Shown here: positions 1 to 6,168 of the stretch, one piece after another
Layout of the letters: each line of letters starts with the position of its first letter
Position numbering within the stretch: the first letter of the stretch is position 1
Assembly: GCA_020025715.1 (NCBI GenBank)
Contig: JAHHRQ010000076.1
Coordinates: forward strand, 1-8,417
Direction of reading: 5' to 3'
Source: Oscillospiraceae bacterium
GTDB lineage: Bacteria > Bacillota > Clostridia > Oscillospirales > Oscillospiraceae
Length of the DNA stretch: 8,417 bases
Position numbers and translations under genes: made by a program
The notes under the pieces: generated by a model
What the model saw: the letters and a program-made list of their open reading frames with translations, nothing else
Database searches by the model: none
Told to the model about the DNA's origin: nothing

Positions 1-6
1 CCCTTT

Positions 7-57
7 AAGGCTCCCCTTTGAAGGGGAGCTGCCGCCGCAGGCGGCTGAGGGGTTGAA
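7..57 (+). repeat. GC-rich two-stem repeat, copy 1
   Basis: Two adjacent hairpins are visible. The outer one is ctcccctt-tg-aaggggag (11-28). The second is gccgcc-gca-ggcggc (31-45). They are followed by a conserved tail ggggttg. Copy 2 (301-353, opposite strand) and copy 3 (from 8397, cut by the window end) share the first stem; copy 2 also shares the tail. The second stem differs in sequence in copy 2 but still pairs. This looks like a small dispersed REP-like or MITE-like element; no transposase is present. Confidence 0.75.
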
Positions 58-175
58 GTTCTCCGCCAATCTTAAAAGCGCATGTCCCCGCTCCAGTTTT
101 TTTCTTACGGTTCACCATAACTCAGCGCTTCTTTCTTCGTTTTCCCCATAGTTCTCCGCTTCTTCCTTCTCACGT

Positions 176-206
176 CGCGATTTAAAGTTCTGTACTTTAA
201 ATCGCG
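176..206. repeat. AT-rich perfect palindrome, copy A
   Basis: A 13-bp perfect inverted repeat, cgcgatttaaagt / actttaaatcgcg, has a 5-nt loop (189-193). A closely related palindrome with a different loop lies at 8289-8319, so this is a dispersed element rather than a one-off. No U-tract follows on the plus strand, so a simple terminator role is not obvious. Just downstream, 221-228 repeats the arm fragment gcgattta inside another small hairpin. Confidence 0.65.
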
Positions 207-300
207 GTGTATGCGAAAACGCGATTTAGTTTTCGGTAATAGCTGATAAGTAAAGCCATCTAAAAAGGTGAGAATATTTAGGTACCACAGCCACAGTCCC

Positions 301-353
301 CAACCCTTCCGTCACGGCTTTGCCGTGCCACCTCCCCTTCAAAGGGGAGGCTT
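301..353 (-). repeat. GC-rich two-stem repeat, copy 2 (inverted)
   Basis: This is the same family as copy 1 but on the opposite strand. Stem one is cctcccctt-ca-aaggggagg (331-350). Stem two is cacggc-ttt-gccgtg (313-327). Read on the minus strand it begins aagcctcccc and ends gggttg, matching the ends of copy 1. Stem two differs from copy 1 at several positions, yet pairing is retained. It lies about 90 bp beyond the stop of the last phage gene and could be transcribed from the phage operon. Confidence 0.75.
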
Positions 354-441
354 TACGCAATGGTTCCGCTGCATATCCTTTCTTCAAAAACAGCCGTCCG
401 AAAAATTGCGTCCTAACCGCCGCTGCGCCCTACGTTCCCCC

Positions 442-747
442 TCACAGCCCCACCTGCGCCAGCACGTAACTGAGCAAGGCGCCTGCCAGCAGCCATGCAG
501 CCTTATCCACCAGACCGTCCCAGCGCCGGCCGGCCTTCTGGGTCAGGAGCTTCACATCTGTTTTGACCTCCCCCAAGTCGGCCTTCATGTTGCACTGCTC
601 GGTAGTCATTTCCCGCACGGAGATAGTCAGGTCGGTGACGGCGGTCCGGGTGCTTTCCAACTCCTCGATGCGGTGGGAGTTGGAGCGGCAGCGGGCGTCA
701 ACACGTGCAATGGCGGTCTCCATGCCGCCGAAATCCTCGGTGCTCAT
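442..747 (-). CDS. XhlA-like phage lysis-associated membrane protein
   Basis: This 101-residue protein has a long, charged, heptad-rich N-terminal part (about residues 5-75) predicted to form a coiled coil. A single C-terminal membrane segment follows (about residues 82-99, in a tail starting WDGLVDKAAW). This architecture and the position directly after a holin match the haemolysin XhlA family, which in Bacillus PBSX works with the holin XhlB in host lysis; the assignment rests on architecture and context, not on a diagnostic motif. The start chosen is the ATG at 747, because it overlaps the holin stop as ATGA (744-747) and has a weak GGGG ribosome site just upstream; the longer open frame to 915 would run through the holin. 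An endolysin normally follows but none is present before the window edge. Confidence 0.65.
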   Translation of the reverse strand: MSTEDFGGMETAIARVDARCRSNSHRIEELESTRTAVTDLTISVREMTTEQCNMKADLGEVKTDVKLLTQKAGRRWDGLVDKAAWLLAGALLSYVLAQVGL

Positions 748-1007
748 TTTTTCCCCAGCTGCTTTATGAGCTGGTCGGCGCCGGTGGCAGCAAGGCCGGA
801 AACTATGCCCACGGCAAGGGCGGTGATAATATCGTTTGCGGGAAAATCGGGCATTGCGTACATGCCGATGCCCCCTAAAATTGCCCCCGCAACGCCGCAC
901 ACAGCGGGGAGCCACTTGGTGTTAAGGCCAAGGGCCTTGCACAGCTCAGCCGCCAGATAGCAGATGACGGTGATAGATGAAATTGCTGTAATTCCCATGA
1001 TTTCCAT
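744..1007 (-). CDS. Phage holin, Hol44-like (holin superfamily V)
   Basis: This 87-residue protein has three hydrophobic segments (about residues 4-22, 33-51 and 59-77) and a basic tail QLIKQLGKK. The segment DIITALAVGIVSGLAATG is typical of the Phage_holin_5_2/Hol44 family, whose members form holes in the inner membrane at the end of phage growth. The start chosen is the ATG at 1007, placed 7 nt after a strong AGGAGG. An ATG 6 nt earlier is too close to that site, and the open frame extending to 1046 overlaps the portal end. The stop overlaps the start of the XhlA-like gene (ATGA), implying coupled translation. It lies only 16 nt after the portal stop, where head and tail genes would normally be. 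Confidence 0.8.
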   Translation of the reverse strand: MEIMGITAISSITVICYLAAELCKALGLNTKWLPAVCGVAGAILGGIGMYAMPDFPANDIITALAVGIVSGLAATGADQLIKQLGKK

Positions 1008-1023
1008 ATTCATTCCTCCTGAA

Positions 1024-2598
1024 TTAAACAAAATGTCCCAGCTCATCTTCCTCCGGCAAAACCTCCTCCCCGCCGCTCTCGGCGCTCTGAAGCTCAGCGA
1101 TCAGGGCGCGTCTGCCGGGGATGTAGCCGTCGGGGATGCGCTCAAGGTACTGGAGGGCTGAGATGTGACCGCCCTCAAGGAGCTTATCCAGAGTCTGAAG
1201 AGACGCAATCTCGCTGTAATAAGAGCTTGCGCCCACATCCAGCTTTAAGAGCATGGGGTGATTTTTAAGACTTGCGAAGTCAAAATCCATAAGCTCCCCG
1301 CCCTCGCCGTCCACGGTGCGGATGCCGTAATATTCTCCCATAAATTCCAGATAAATACGGAAAAGCTCTTCCACGCAGCGGTAAAGGTTCTGTTTTGTAA
1401 GCTCGGTGGGAGTGGTGGCGGCGCGCTGGAGGGCGATTATTGCGGAGGTGTTGTCGGGTCTTGTGTCGCCCAGGGCAACAGAGGTTGCGCCCAGACTGCG
1501 TTCCGTCTGCTCAACGGCAAGGGAAATAAACTGGCTTATCTGAGGAGAAATTACCGCCGGGTCCATGACCTTAGCAACGGAATTCACATCCCCGCCGTTG
1601 ACGCCGATAGCAGAACCCACCCGGTTATCCCAGTTTTTAATGCGTGTCTTATCGTAGATGTACTTGGGATAAGCGGTTTTCATAAAGGACAGCATGGACA
1701 GCGCCCAGATCTTATTCACAAAAATCTGGTTTGGAATAAGGCCGGTTATCATAGCCTGCCCGTGGTAGCAGTCCTGAATATAGTCCCAGTTGAGCCAGCA
1801 GATCGGGTATCTGGAAAGCCCTGTATCCCGCACCGGACTTACGGGGCAGTTTTTGCAGCACTCGTAGGCGAAAATGTGCCCGCTCTCCCTGTCACGCCAG
1901 AGAAGCAGAAGCAGGGTGGCCTTATCGTCGGTGCGCTTTGCCGCGTCAATAGAGCGCTCATCCTCGTCGGGGGCAATGGCCGAAAAATCCTTAAAGCCGT
2001 TTTCCTTAGCGCGGCGGCGAAGGTTCGGCACCATGTCACGGCTTGAAATTATAATGTAGGGCTGAGACTCAACGTTTCTGTCGTTGGGGTTGCCGAAAAA
2101 CACTCTTGTGTTTTCCACCACCTCGGTTTTAATTCCGCCCCTGAAATCGCTGCCGTTTTCAAGATTTTCATCCCAGTAGGTGTAAAGGCAGCTGTCGCCG
2201 TCAACAGCGGCGTTGCGGGCAAATTCACGCAAAAGCGAAGTTAAGCGGTTCTGCTCCGCCAAAGCCTCGAACTCGTCGTTGACGATACGGGCGGGCATGG
2301 AAAGCGCATCCGAGTAAGGCGGGGCGCTGAGGGGTGAGGCATTTACATGCACATTGTCGGTGGTAATGGTCGCCACGATGAAGCCCACCACACGTTTAAG
2401 AAAGTTAAACTGAGGTGTGGGCAGCCCTTTGGATTCGACTCCCTCCCACTGCTTGCCTATGTAAAAATTCTCGTTTACACGGACAGTTTCGTTAAGCTTA
2501 ATTGAGCTGTTAAAGCTTAAAGCTTTTTCGTAAAGCTCCCACACGCCCTTAGGGTCGGGAGCATTGCGGTGCTGCGGCAGAAAATCAAAGCCTTTCAT
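1024..2598 (-). CDS. Phage portal protein (P22-like)
   Basis: This 524-residue protein resembles portals of the P22-type family. The N-terminal region contains the NFYIGKQWEGV segment, where DNA-vertex portals of this family begin their conserved core, followed by FNFLKRVVGFIVATI. A mid-region has repeated acidic/basic stretches, and the DTRPDNTSAIIALQRAA segment in the C-terminal half is typical of these proteins. Portals form the dodecameric ring at one capsid vertex and dock the terminase. The start is firm: ATG preceded by GGAGGAGG and overlapping the upstream gene stop as ATGA (2595-2598). The protein ends in an acidic tail (GGEEVLPEEDELGHFV). The reading frame is intact, although no capsid gene exists nearby. 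I cannot tell whether the C-terminus is native or shortened. Confidence 0.85.
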   Translation of the reverse strand: MKGFDFLPQHRNAPDPKGVWELYEKALSFNSSIKLNETVRVNENFYIGKQWEGVESKGLPTPQFNFLKRVVGFIVATITTDNVHVNASPLSAPPYSDALSMPARIVNDEFEALAEQNRLTSLLREFARNAAVDGDSCLYTYWDENLENGSDFRGGIKTEVVENTRVFFGNPNDRNVESQPYIIISSRDMVPNLRRRAKENGFKDFSAIAPDEDERSIDAAKRTDDKATLLLLLWRDRESGHIFAYECCKNCPVSPVRDTGLSRYPICWLNWDYIQDCYHGQAMITGLIPNQIFVNKIWALSMLSFMKTAYPKYIYDKTRIKNWDNRVGSAIGVNGGDVNSVAKVMDPAVISPQISQFISLAVEQTERSLGATSVALGDTRPDNTSAIIALQRAATTPTELTKQNLYRCVEELFRIYLEFMGEYYGIRTVDGEGGELMDFDFASLKNHPMLLKLDVGASSYYSEIASLQTLDKLLEGGHISALQYLERIPDGYIPGRRALIAELQSAESGGEEVLPEEDELGHFV

Positions 2599-2831
2599 AT
2601 AATGTCCTCCTCCCGTCCGGCCTCTTTAAGGCTGTACGCCATAATGCCCGCAAGGCCCTTGGCGTAAATCTGCTCAAAGTCCTCTGCATCCTCGGCGGAA
2701 TAGCGGTTTTCCAGTTCCGAAAGCCGTTTTTCCTGCCTTTCGATTTCTTTTTCCAGTCTTTCCACCTGTCTCCCCTCAAGGGCAGGCAGTAAAAGCGCGG
2801 GCAGCATGAGAATGAGAATAATAATCTCCAA
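2595..2831 (-). CDS. Small membrane-anchored coiled-coil phage protein
   Basis: This 78-residue protein lies between the large terminase and the portal. Residues 2-17 are strongly hydrophobic (EIIILILMLPALLLPA). Residues 20-45 form a charged heptad helix (RQVERLEKEIERQEKRLSELE), and the rest is acidic/helical. The start is TTG at 2831, supported by AAAGGAG ending 9 nt upstream; the next in-frame ATG is inside the hydrophobic segment. The stop overlaps the portal ATG by 4 nt, so the two are translationally coupled. I do not recognise a named family. The layout (one membrane anchor plus coiled coil) would suit a membrane-tethered or spanin-like accessory protein, but that is only a guess. Confidence 0.7.
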   Translation of the reverse strand: MEIIILILMLPALLLPALEGRQVERLEKEIERQEKRLSELENRYSAEDAEDFEQIYAKGLAGIMAYSLKEAGREEDII

Positions 2832-2853
2832 TTTCCGTATCTCCTTTCGTAAA

Positions 2854-4314
2854 TTAAGCTTCTCCCGTCATAAATTCGTCGTAATCCCTTTCTTCCCCCT
2901 CGTCCTCATCGGGCCATTGCTCACTCTGCGGCGGAGCCGCTAAAGGTCTGCTCATGGCGTAGTAGCGGAGCATATCCACCGTATGGGTGAGGTTATGCGG
3001 CTCCTTGGCGCAGTCGTTGGGGTCGAGCTTGTCGGATTGAATATTCATAAGGTTTTCGGGGGTCTGGGTAAGGCTTTCAAAAAACATAAGCCCCGGCAGA
3101 GTGTCGGGTGCCTGTCCCTCGGGAAAAAGACTGCGAACGAAATTATCCCGCAGGGGCAGAGGCCGGAGCATATCTTTTAAAAGCAAATGTCCCTGAACAC
3201 GGCTGTTGTCGCATTTAATAATGTTGATGCCGTGCTCCATGTAAATGTCCGCCATTGTCCGGCCGGAGTCCTTCTGCCTCGACCACATATCCGGCGGAGC
3301 GCAGGTAAAAACGTAATCCTCCCCCGGCAGGCTGTGGTTCAGGATTTCCTCCGCCGCCTGAGATACTATCAGCCCCTTGCGGCAGAATTCCCGAAAGCAC
3401 CAGCTTCGCCCGTCCTCGTCCACGGCAAAAAATCCCAGCGCCAGCATATCCAGTCCGTAATCAAAGCTGCGGTATAAAAGCCAGTGCTGCGGTATTTTAA
3501 AATCCTTAAAGCCGTGGGTTTTCATGGAAAACTCTTTAAAATAGTTACCGCCCACCGCGTCCCAGTCGCCGTAACGGTAAGCCCGCCTCAAATCCTCCGG
3601 CATACTCGCCAGTGCCTTGAGATAACCGGGGGAAGATTTTAAAAGCGGCTCGTTGTCCTCAACGGTTGCGAAAACGAAGTTGTAATCTTCGGGATTTTCG
3701 TTTTCCTCGGGGTTGTCGCTGTCGGTTTTGTAGCGGCAGTCGATAAAGAGCCGCTTCACCCAGTTGTGCCCGATGCCGCCGGGGTTGCAGGTGAGATACA
3801 TCCGTTTCGGAAAGTCGTTCACCCCTCGCAGACAACCCCCCAGAAAGTTAAAGGCGCGTTCGGAAAACTGGGTAGCCTCGTCGATAAAAATCCAGTCGTA
3901 TTCCTGTCCGTTGTACTCCTGCTCGCTGGCCTCGCCGTTCCAGTGTCCGAAGCGGATAGTGGAGCCGTTTTGAAAGGTGAGCAGATGGGTAGACCCGTTG
4001 TAGCTCCCCACCTCCGGCGGCAGCATTTTAACAATGGGGCGTATGTGGTTTTCCTCCAGTTCGGGGTAGGTGCATCTCATAATGAGAATTCTGATACCGG
4101 GGTTTAAAAGAGCGCCGCCTATGGCTTTGGTGCGGACGGCGTGGGTTTTGCCCCCGCCTTTAGCGCCGCCGTAAGCGGTGTAGAGGGCGCGGGAGCGGTA
4201 GAAAAGCTTCTGTTTAGGGTTGGCGTCCCCCGGTTCCCAGACCGTGACCCCCTGTTCGTTTTTGTAAAAGCCCTGTTTTTTCTCCGTTTCCTCACCCTCT
4301 TTAATGCTGAAAAT
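2854..4314 (-). CDS. Phage terminase large subunit, non-canonical start
   Basis: This is the packaging motor: an N-terminal ATPase plus a C-terminal RNase H-fold nuclease that cuts and translocates phage DNA into the head. Counting from the ATT at 4314 there are 486 codons, a normal TerL length. Walker A is GAKGGGKT (residues 50-57), Walker B is WIFIDEA with D145/E146, and the coupling motif is TCNPGG near 175-180. The nuclease domain begins at SFDYG (D285), continues through APPDMW, and has a late acidic D447 in THTVDMLRY. The first ATG (4080) is residue 79, after Walker A, so it cannot be the functional start. No ATG, GTG or TTG occurs in frame between 4081 and 4314. The ATT at 4312-4314 follows the TerS TAA directly, in the same frame, 11 nt after GGAGG. 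It may be a rare start, a mutated ATG, or a readthrough junction. Confidence 0.85.
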   Translation of the reverse strand: MFSIKEGEETEKKQGFYKNEQGVTVWEPGDANPKQKLFYRSRALYTAYGGAKGGGKTHAVRTKAIGGALLNPGIRILIMRCTYPELEENHIRPIVKMLPPEVGSYNGSTHLLTFQNGSTIRFGHWNGEASEQEYNGQEYDWIFIDEATQFSERAFNFLGGCLRGVNDFPKRMYLTCNPGGIGHNWVKRLFIDCRYKTDSDNPEENENPEDYNFVFATVEDNEPLLKSSPGYLKALASMPEDLRRAYRYGDWDAVGGNYFKEFSMKTHGFKDFKIPQHWLLYRSFDYGLDMLALGFFAVDEDGRSWCFREFCRKGLIVSQAAEEILNHSLPGEDYVFTCAPPDMWSRQKDSGRTMADIYMEHGINIIKCDNSRVQGHLLLKDMLRPLPLRDNFVRSLFPEGQAPDTLPGLMFFESLTQTPENLMNIQSDKLDPNDCAKEPHNLTHTVDMLRYYAMSRPLAAPPQSEQWPDEDEGEERDYDEFMTGEA

Positions 4315-4698
4315 TTACTGAAAATCCTCCGGCGTAATGTTGCCGGAAAACTCCACGATAAGCTTTTTGTCGCTCTGGGGCTTATCGGTGTAGCCGCCGT
4401 TTTCGCTCTGTTTCAGGGCGTGAACGCAGCCGGTAGTGACCTTGTTGTCCTGCGTCATCCTCCGCACAAGCCAGCTTTCCCGGCAGTCGGCGGCGTAATC
4501 CAGAACTTCTCTGCACTTTTCGTCCTGTGAAATTTCTTCAATGTCTTTCCGGCTGAGCCCCAAAAAGACTCTCATACCGGCGTAGTCGGGGAAAAGCTCT
4601 GCGCTGTTGCACTGGGCGATATAATCTTCGACCTGCACTTTAAGCTGTTCCGCCGATATTACTCGCCGGCTGTCACTTAAGTTCACCTTATCGCACAT
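4315..4698 (-). CDS. Phage terminase small subunit (gp3-like)
   Basis: This 127-residue protein resembles small terminases of the gp3/DNA-packaging family. A helical DNA-binding N-terminal half (FPDYAGMRVFLGLSRKDIEEI) is followed by a helix (ESWLVRRMTQDNKVTTGCVHALKQ) and the typical NGGYTDKP turn before a beta-like C-terminal tail. It would recognise the packaging start site and recruit TerL. The start is ATG at 4698; an AAAGGAG lies upstream at a rather long 12-nt spacing, and an in-frame stop just above prevents extension. It is the first gene of the phage operon. Its TAA is immediately followed by the TerL frame without any frame change. Confidence 0.8.
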   Translation of the reverse strand: MCDKVNLSDSRRVISAEQLKVQVEDYIAQCNSAELFPDYAGMRVFLGLSRKDIEEISQDEKCREVLDYAADCRESWLVRRMTQDNKVTTGCVHALKQSENGGYTDKPQSDKKLIVEFSGNITPEDFQ

Positions 4699-4730
4699 AT
4701 GCTTACATCACTCCTTTTCTGACTGGCGGG

Positions 4731-4759
4731 ATAATACATCGGCAAGACGCTCTCGTCAA
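4731..4759 (-). promoter_or_regulatory. Sigma-A promoter for the phage operon
   Basis: On the minus strand TTGACG (4754-4759) is followed by a 17-nt spacer and TATTAT (4731-4736), each one mismatch from consensus. It sits about 32 bp upstream of the small terminase start, and nothing else on this strand lies downstream before that gene. A host-type promoter here means the packaging genes need not depend on a distant late-phage promoter. Confidence 0.65.
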
Positions 4760-4799
4760 GAGATAAAATGATACCTGTTTTTATCCGTATGAGAGAATG

Positions 4800-4828
4800 T
4801 TGACACATACTGCAAGCTGTTCTATAAT
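4800..4828 (+). promoter_or_regulatory. Consensus sigma-A promoter for thiN
   Basis: A perfect TTGACA (4800-4805), 17-nt spacer and perfect TATAAT (4823-4828) precede the thiamine diphosphokinase gene, with the expected transcription start near 4835. It diverges from the phage promoter, with about 40 bp between the two -35 boxes. No thiamine riboswitch (THI box) is recognisable in the short leader. Confidence 0.85.
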
Positions 4829-4861
4829 TAAAAGCAATAACGCAGAAGGGGACGTGAAAAA

Positions 4862-5476
4862 GTGGAAAAACGCTGCCTTATCATATCCGGCGGGGAGTTT
4901 TCTCCGGTAGAAGATTATACAGATAGTGATTATATAATAGCCTGCGACAAGGGCTATGAGTACGCCGTGCGCTGCGGCATAACGCCGGATTTAACTTTAG
5001 GTGATTTTGATTCCTACTCCGGCGAAGTTAAAAACTGCGAGGTACACCGCTGCAAACCTGAAAAAGACGATACGGACACAATGCTTGCCATAAAAGAGGC
5101 CTTAAAAATGGGCTATAAGCACCTGTCCCTGCGCTGTGCCTTAGGGGGCAGAATGGATCATCTGGTGGCAAATCTGCAATCCATTGCATATGTAGCCAAT
5201 GAGGGCGGAGTATTAGATATAACAGATAGTAATAACGTTATGTATAACCTTCTCCCCGGTGTTCATCACCTGAAACGCCGTGAGGGATATTCCCTGTCAT
5301 TTTTCTCATTAAGCGAGCGCTGTGAGGATTTAAGCTTAAGTGGCGTAAAGTATGAACTCCATAACGGTGAGCTGACTTCCTCCTTCCCTCTGGGCGTCAG
5401 CAATGAATGGACAGCGGAGGAAGCGGAGGTAAGCTTCAAGGCGGGAATTCTGCTGGTCATAATGTCAAAGCTCTAA
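4862..5476 (+). CDS. thiN: Thiamine diphosphokinase
   Basis: This 204-residue cytoplasmic enzyme transfers diphosphate from ATP to thiamine, giving the cofactor thiamine diphosphate. Family motifs are in order: CDKG (28-31), GDFDS (47-51, metal/nucleotide site), EKDDTDT (67-73), GGRMDH (95-100), and a C-terminal SNEW within the beta-rich thiamine-binding half. Length matches the family. The start is GTG at 4862, with an AAGGGG ribosome site about 10 nt upstream and a consensus promoter before it. In many Firmicutes this gene follows rsgA and rpe; here it stands alone next to a phage operon, so it has been separated from that cluster or never belonged to it. No clear terminator follows. Confidence 0.93.
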   Translation: MEKRCLIISGGEFSPVEDYTDSDYIIACDKGYEYAVRCGITPDLTLGDFDSYSGEVKNCEVHRCKPEKDDTDTMLAIKEALKMGYKHLSLRCALGGRMDHLVANLQSIAYVANEGGVLDITDSNNVMYNLLPGVHHLKRREGYSLSFFSLSERCEDLSLSGVKYELHNGELTSSFPLGVSNEWTAEEAEVSFKAGILLVIMSKL

Positions 5477-5512
5477 ACCCTGCAATAAGCCCTTCCCGCG
5501 CGTAGCCTTCTC

Positions 5513-5563
5513 TTTGTACTTGTATATGTTGTTGTAGTTGTAGATGTATTTGTACTTGTATAT
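5513..5563. repeat. Direct 15-nt repeat around a TTG/TAG-rich tract
   Basis: The 15-mer tttgtacttgtatat occurs perfectly at 5513-5527 and 5549-5563 (36 nt apart). Between them lies a low-complexity stretch of ttg/tag triplets. It sits in the 216-nt gap between thiN and nrdR, upstream of the nrdR promoter. It looks like a slippage-derived microsatellite; no coding role is evident. Confidence 0.6.
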
Positions 5564-5626
5564 AGGCAAGCCCCGCCAAGCCCGGCCGAAAGAGGGCAAA
5601 AAAGCTTTGGATTTAAGAAAAAAATC

Positions 5627-5655
5627 TGGAAAAATGATGAATGATGTGTTATAAT
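5627..5655 (+). promoter_or_regulatory. Extended -10 promoter for nrdR
   Basis: TATAAT (5650-5655) is preceded by TG at 5647-5648 (extended -10) and, at 17 nt, by a weak -35 TGGAAA (5627-5632). The expected start of transcription is near 5662, giving a leader of about 30 nt with an AGGAGA ribosome site (5678-5683). Confidence 0.65.
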
Positions 5656-5657
5656 AA

Positions 5658-5673
5658 ATACAATATGTAGACC
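5658..5673 (+). promoter_or_regulatory. NrdR-box-like site over the nrdR start of transcription
   Basis: Against the 16-bp NrdR box consensus ACACWATATNTNGTGT, this site matches 10 of 14 fixed positions, including the whole central run caatatgtag; the outer right arm fails. It lies directly after the -10 box, where binding would block transcription, suggesting autoregulation. Real boxes usually come in pairs; only a poor second match at 5686-5701 exists and its spacing is off, so this is tentative. Confidence 0.3.
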
Positions 5674-5692
5674 GGTTAGGAGAAATAAAGAT

Positions 5693-6163
5693 ATGAAGTG
5701 TCCCGTATGCGGCAATGAATACAGCAAGGTTATTGACTCCCGTTCCGCTCAGGACGGGTACAGTATCCGCCGCCGGCGTGAGTGTCTGGGCTGCGGAGTA
5801 AGATTCACCACATATGAAACGGTGGAATTTCTGAATTTAATGGTCATCAAGCGTGACGGCAGCCGTCAGTCCTTTGACCGCTCCAAGCTTATAAACGGCA
5901 TTTCCCGCGCCTGTGATAAGCGGCCCATCGCCATGAACGATATAAGCGCCATAGCTGAGAAGATAGAGCGCGAGCTGCAAAGCAGACTTGAAAAAGAGGT
6001 CAAAAGCTCTGAGATCGGTGAGCTTGTAATGCAGGAGCTCAAGGATATAGACGAGGTTGCATATGTGCGCTTTGCCTCGGTTTACCGCAGCTTTAAGGAC
6101 ATAAATACCTTTATGGATGAGCTGAGAAAGATGCTGTCCGATAAGGAAACAAAGAATATTTAA
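5693..6163 (+). CDS. nrdR: Transcriptional repressor NrdR
   Basis: This 156-residue ATP/dATP-sensing repressor of ribonucleotide reductase genes has a zinc ribbon using C3, C6, C31 and C34 (MKCPVCG... CLGCG), with the basic RRRRE segment next to it. An ATP-cone follows from about residue 47 to 137 (VIKRDGSRQSFDRSKL through YVRFASVYRSF). Length and ends are normal. The ATG at 5693 has AGGAGA 9 nt upstream. It is monocistronic between its own extended -10 promoter and a strong bidirectional terminator, with a possible NrdR box at its start site. Confidence 0.96.
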   Translation: MKCPVCGNEYSKVIDSRSAQDGYSIRRRRECLGCGVRFTTYETVEFLNLMVIKRDGSRQSFDRSKLINGISRACDKRPIAMNDISAIAEKIERELQSRLEKEVKSSEIGELVMQELKDIDEVAYVRFASVYRSFKDINTFMDELRKMLSDKETKNI

Positions 6164-6168
6164 GGTAT

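Larger units (their letters stand above)
1..441. other. Intergenic repeat patch, no gene seen
   Basis: No convincing coding region lies here; a long plus-strand open frame entering from 268 is mostly antisense to the phage holin and XhlA-like genes and begins in repeat DNA. The stretch holds two GC-rich two-stem repeats in opposite orientation (7-57 and 301-353), an AT-rich palindrome (176-206), a second small hairpin with arms cgaaaac/gttttcg (214-220 and 229-235), and an imperfect pair of about 23-nt units at 111-133 and 142-164 (period 31). A 7-bp inverted pair acgcaat/attgcgt sits at 355-361 and 405-411. No endolysin or other phage gene follows the XhlA-like gene, which is where the minus-strand operon runs out. 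Confidence 0.7.

Noticed and set aside
268..960. 230-codon plus-strand open frame
   Set aside because: Starts in repeat DNA and runs antisense to the holin and XhlA-like genes; it has Pro/His-rich random composition and no ribosome site.
1258..2046. 262-codon plus-strand open frame
   Set aside because: Antisense to the well-supported portal gene; no recognisable domain or ribosome site.
4276..4295. Programmed -1 frameshift (A AAA AAC) entering TerL from a GTG at 4295
   Set aside because: The heptamer is in the right phase and would shift into the TerL frame, but the GTG has its AAAGAGG directly abutting it, so initiation there is unlikely; the ATT beside the TerS stop is the simpler reading.
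4315..4317. TAA reassigned as a sense codon joining TerS and TerL
   Set aside because: TAA ends the portal, TerL, thiN and nrdR frames normally, so there is no sign of a changed code.
1..4860. Attachment-site direct repeats flanking the phage operon
   Set aside because: No matching direct repeat of useful length was found by eye on the two sides, and no integrase or tRNA gene is present.
4829..4861. Thiamine riboswitch before thiN
   Set aside because: The leader is only about 25-30 nt and lacks the THI-box elements.
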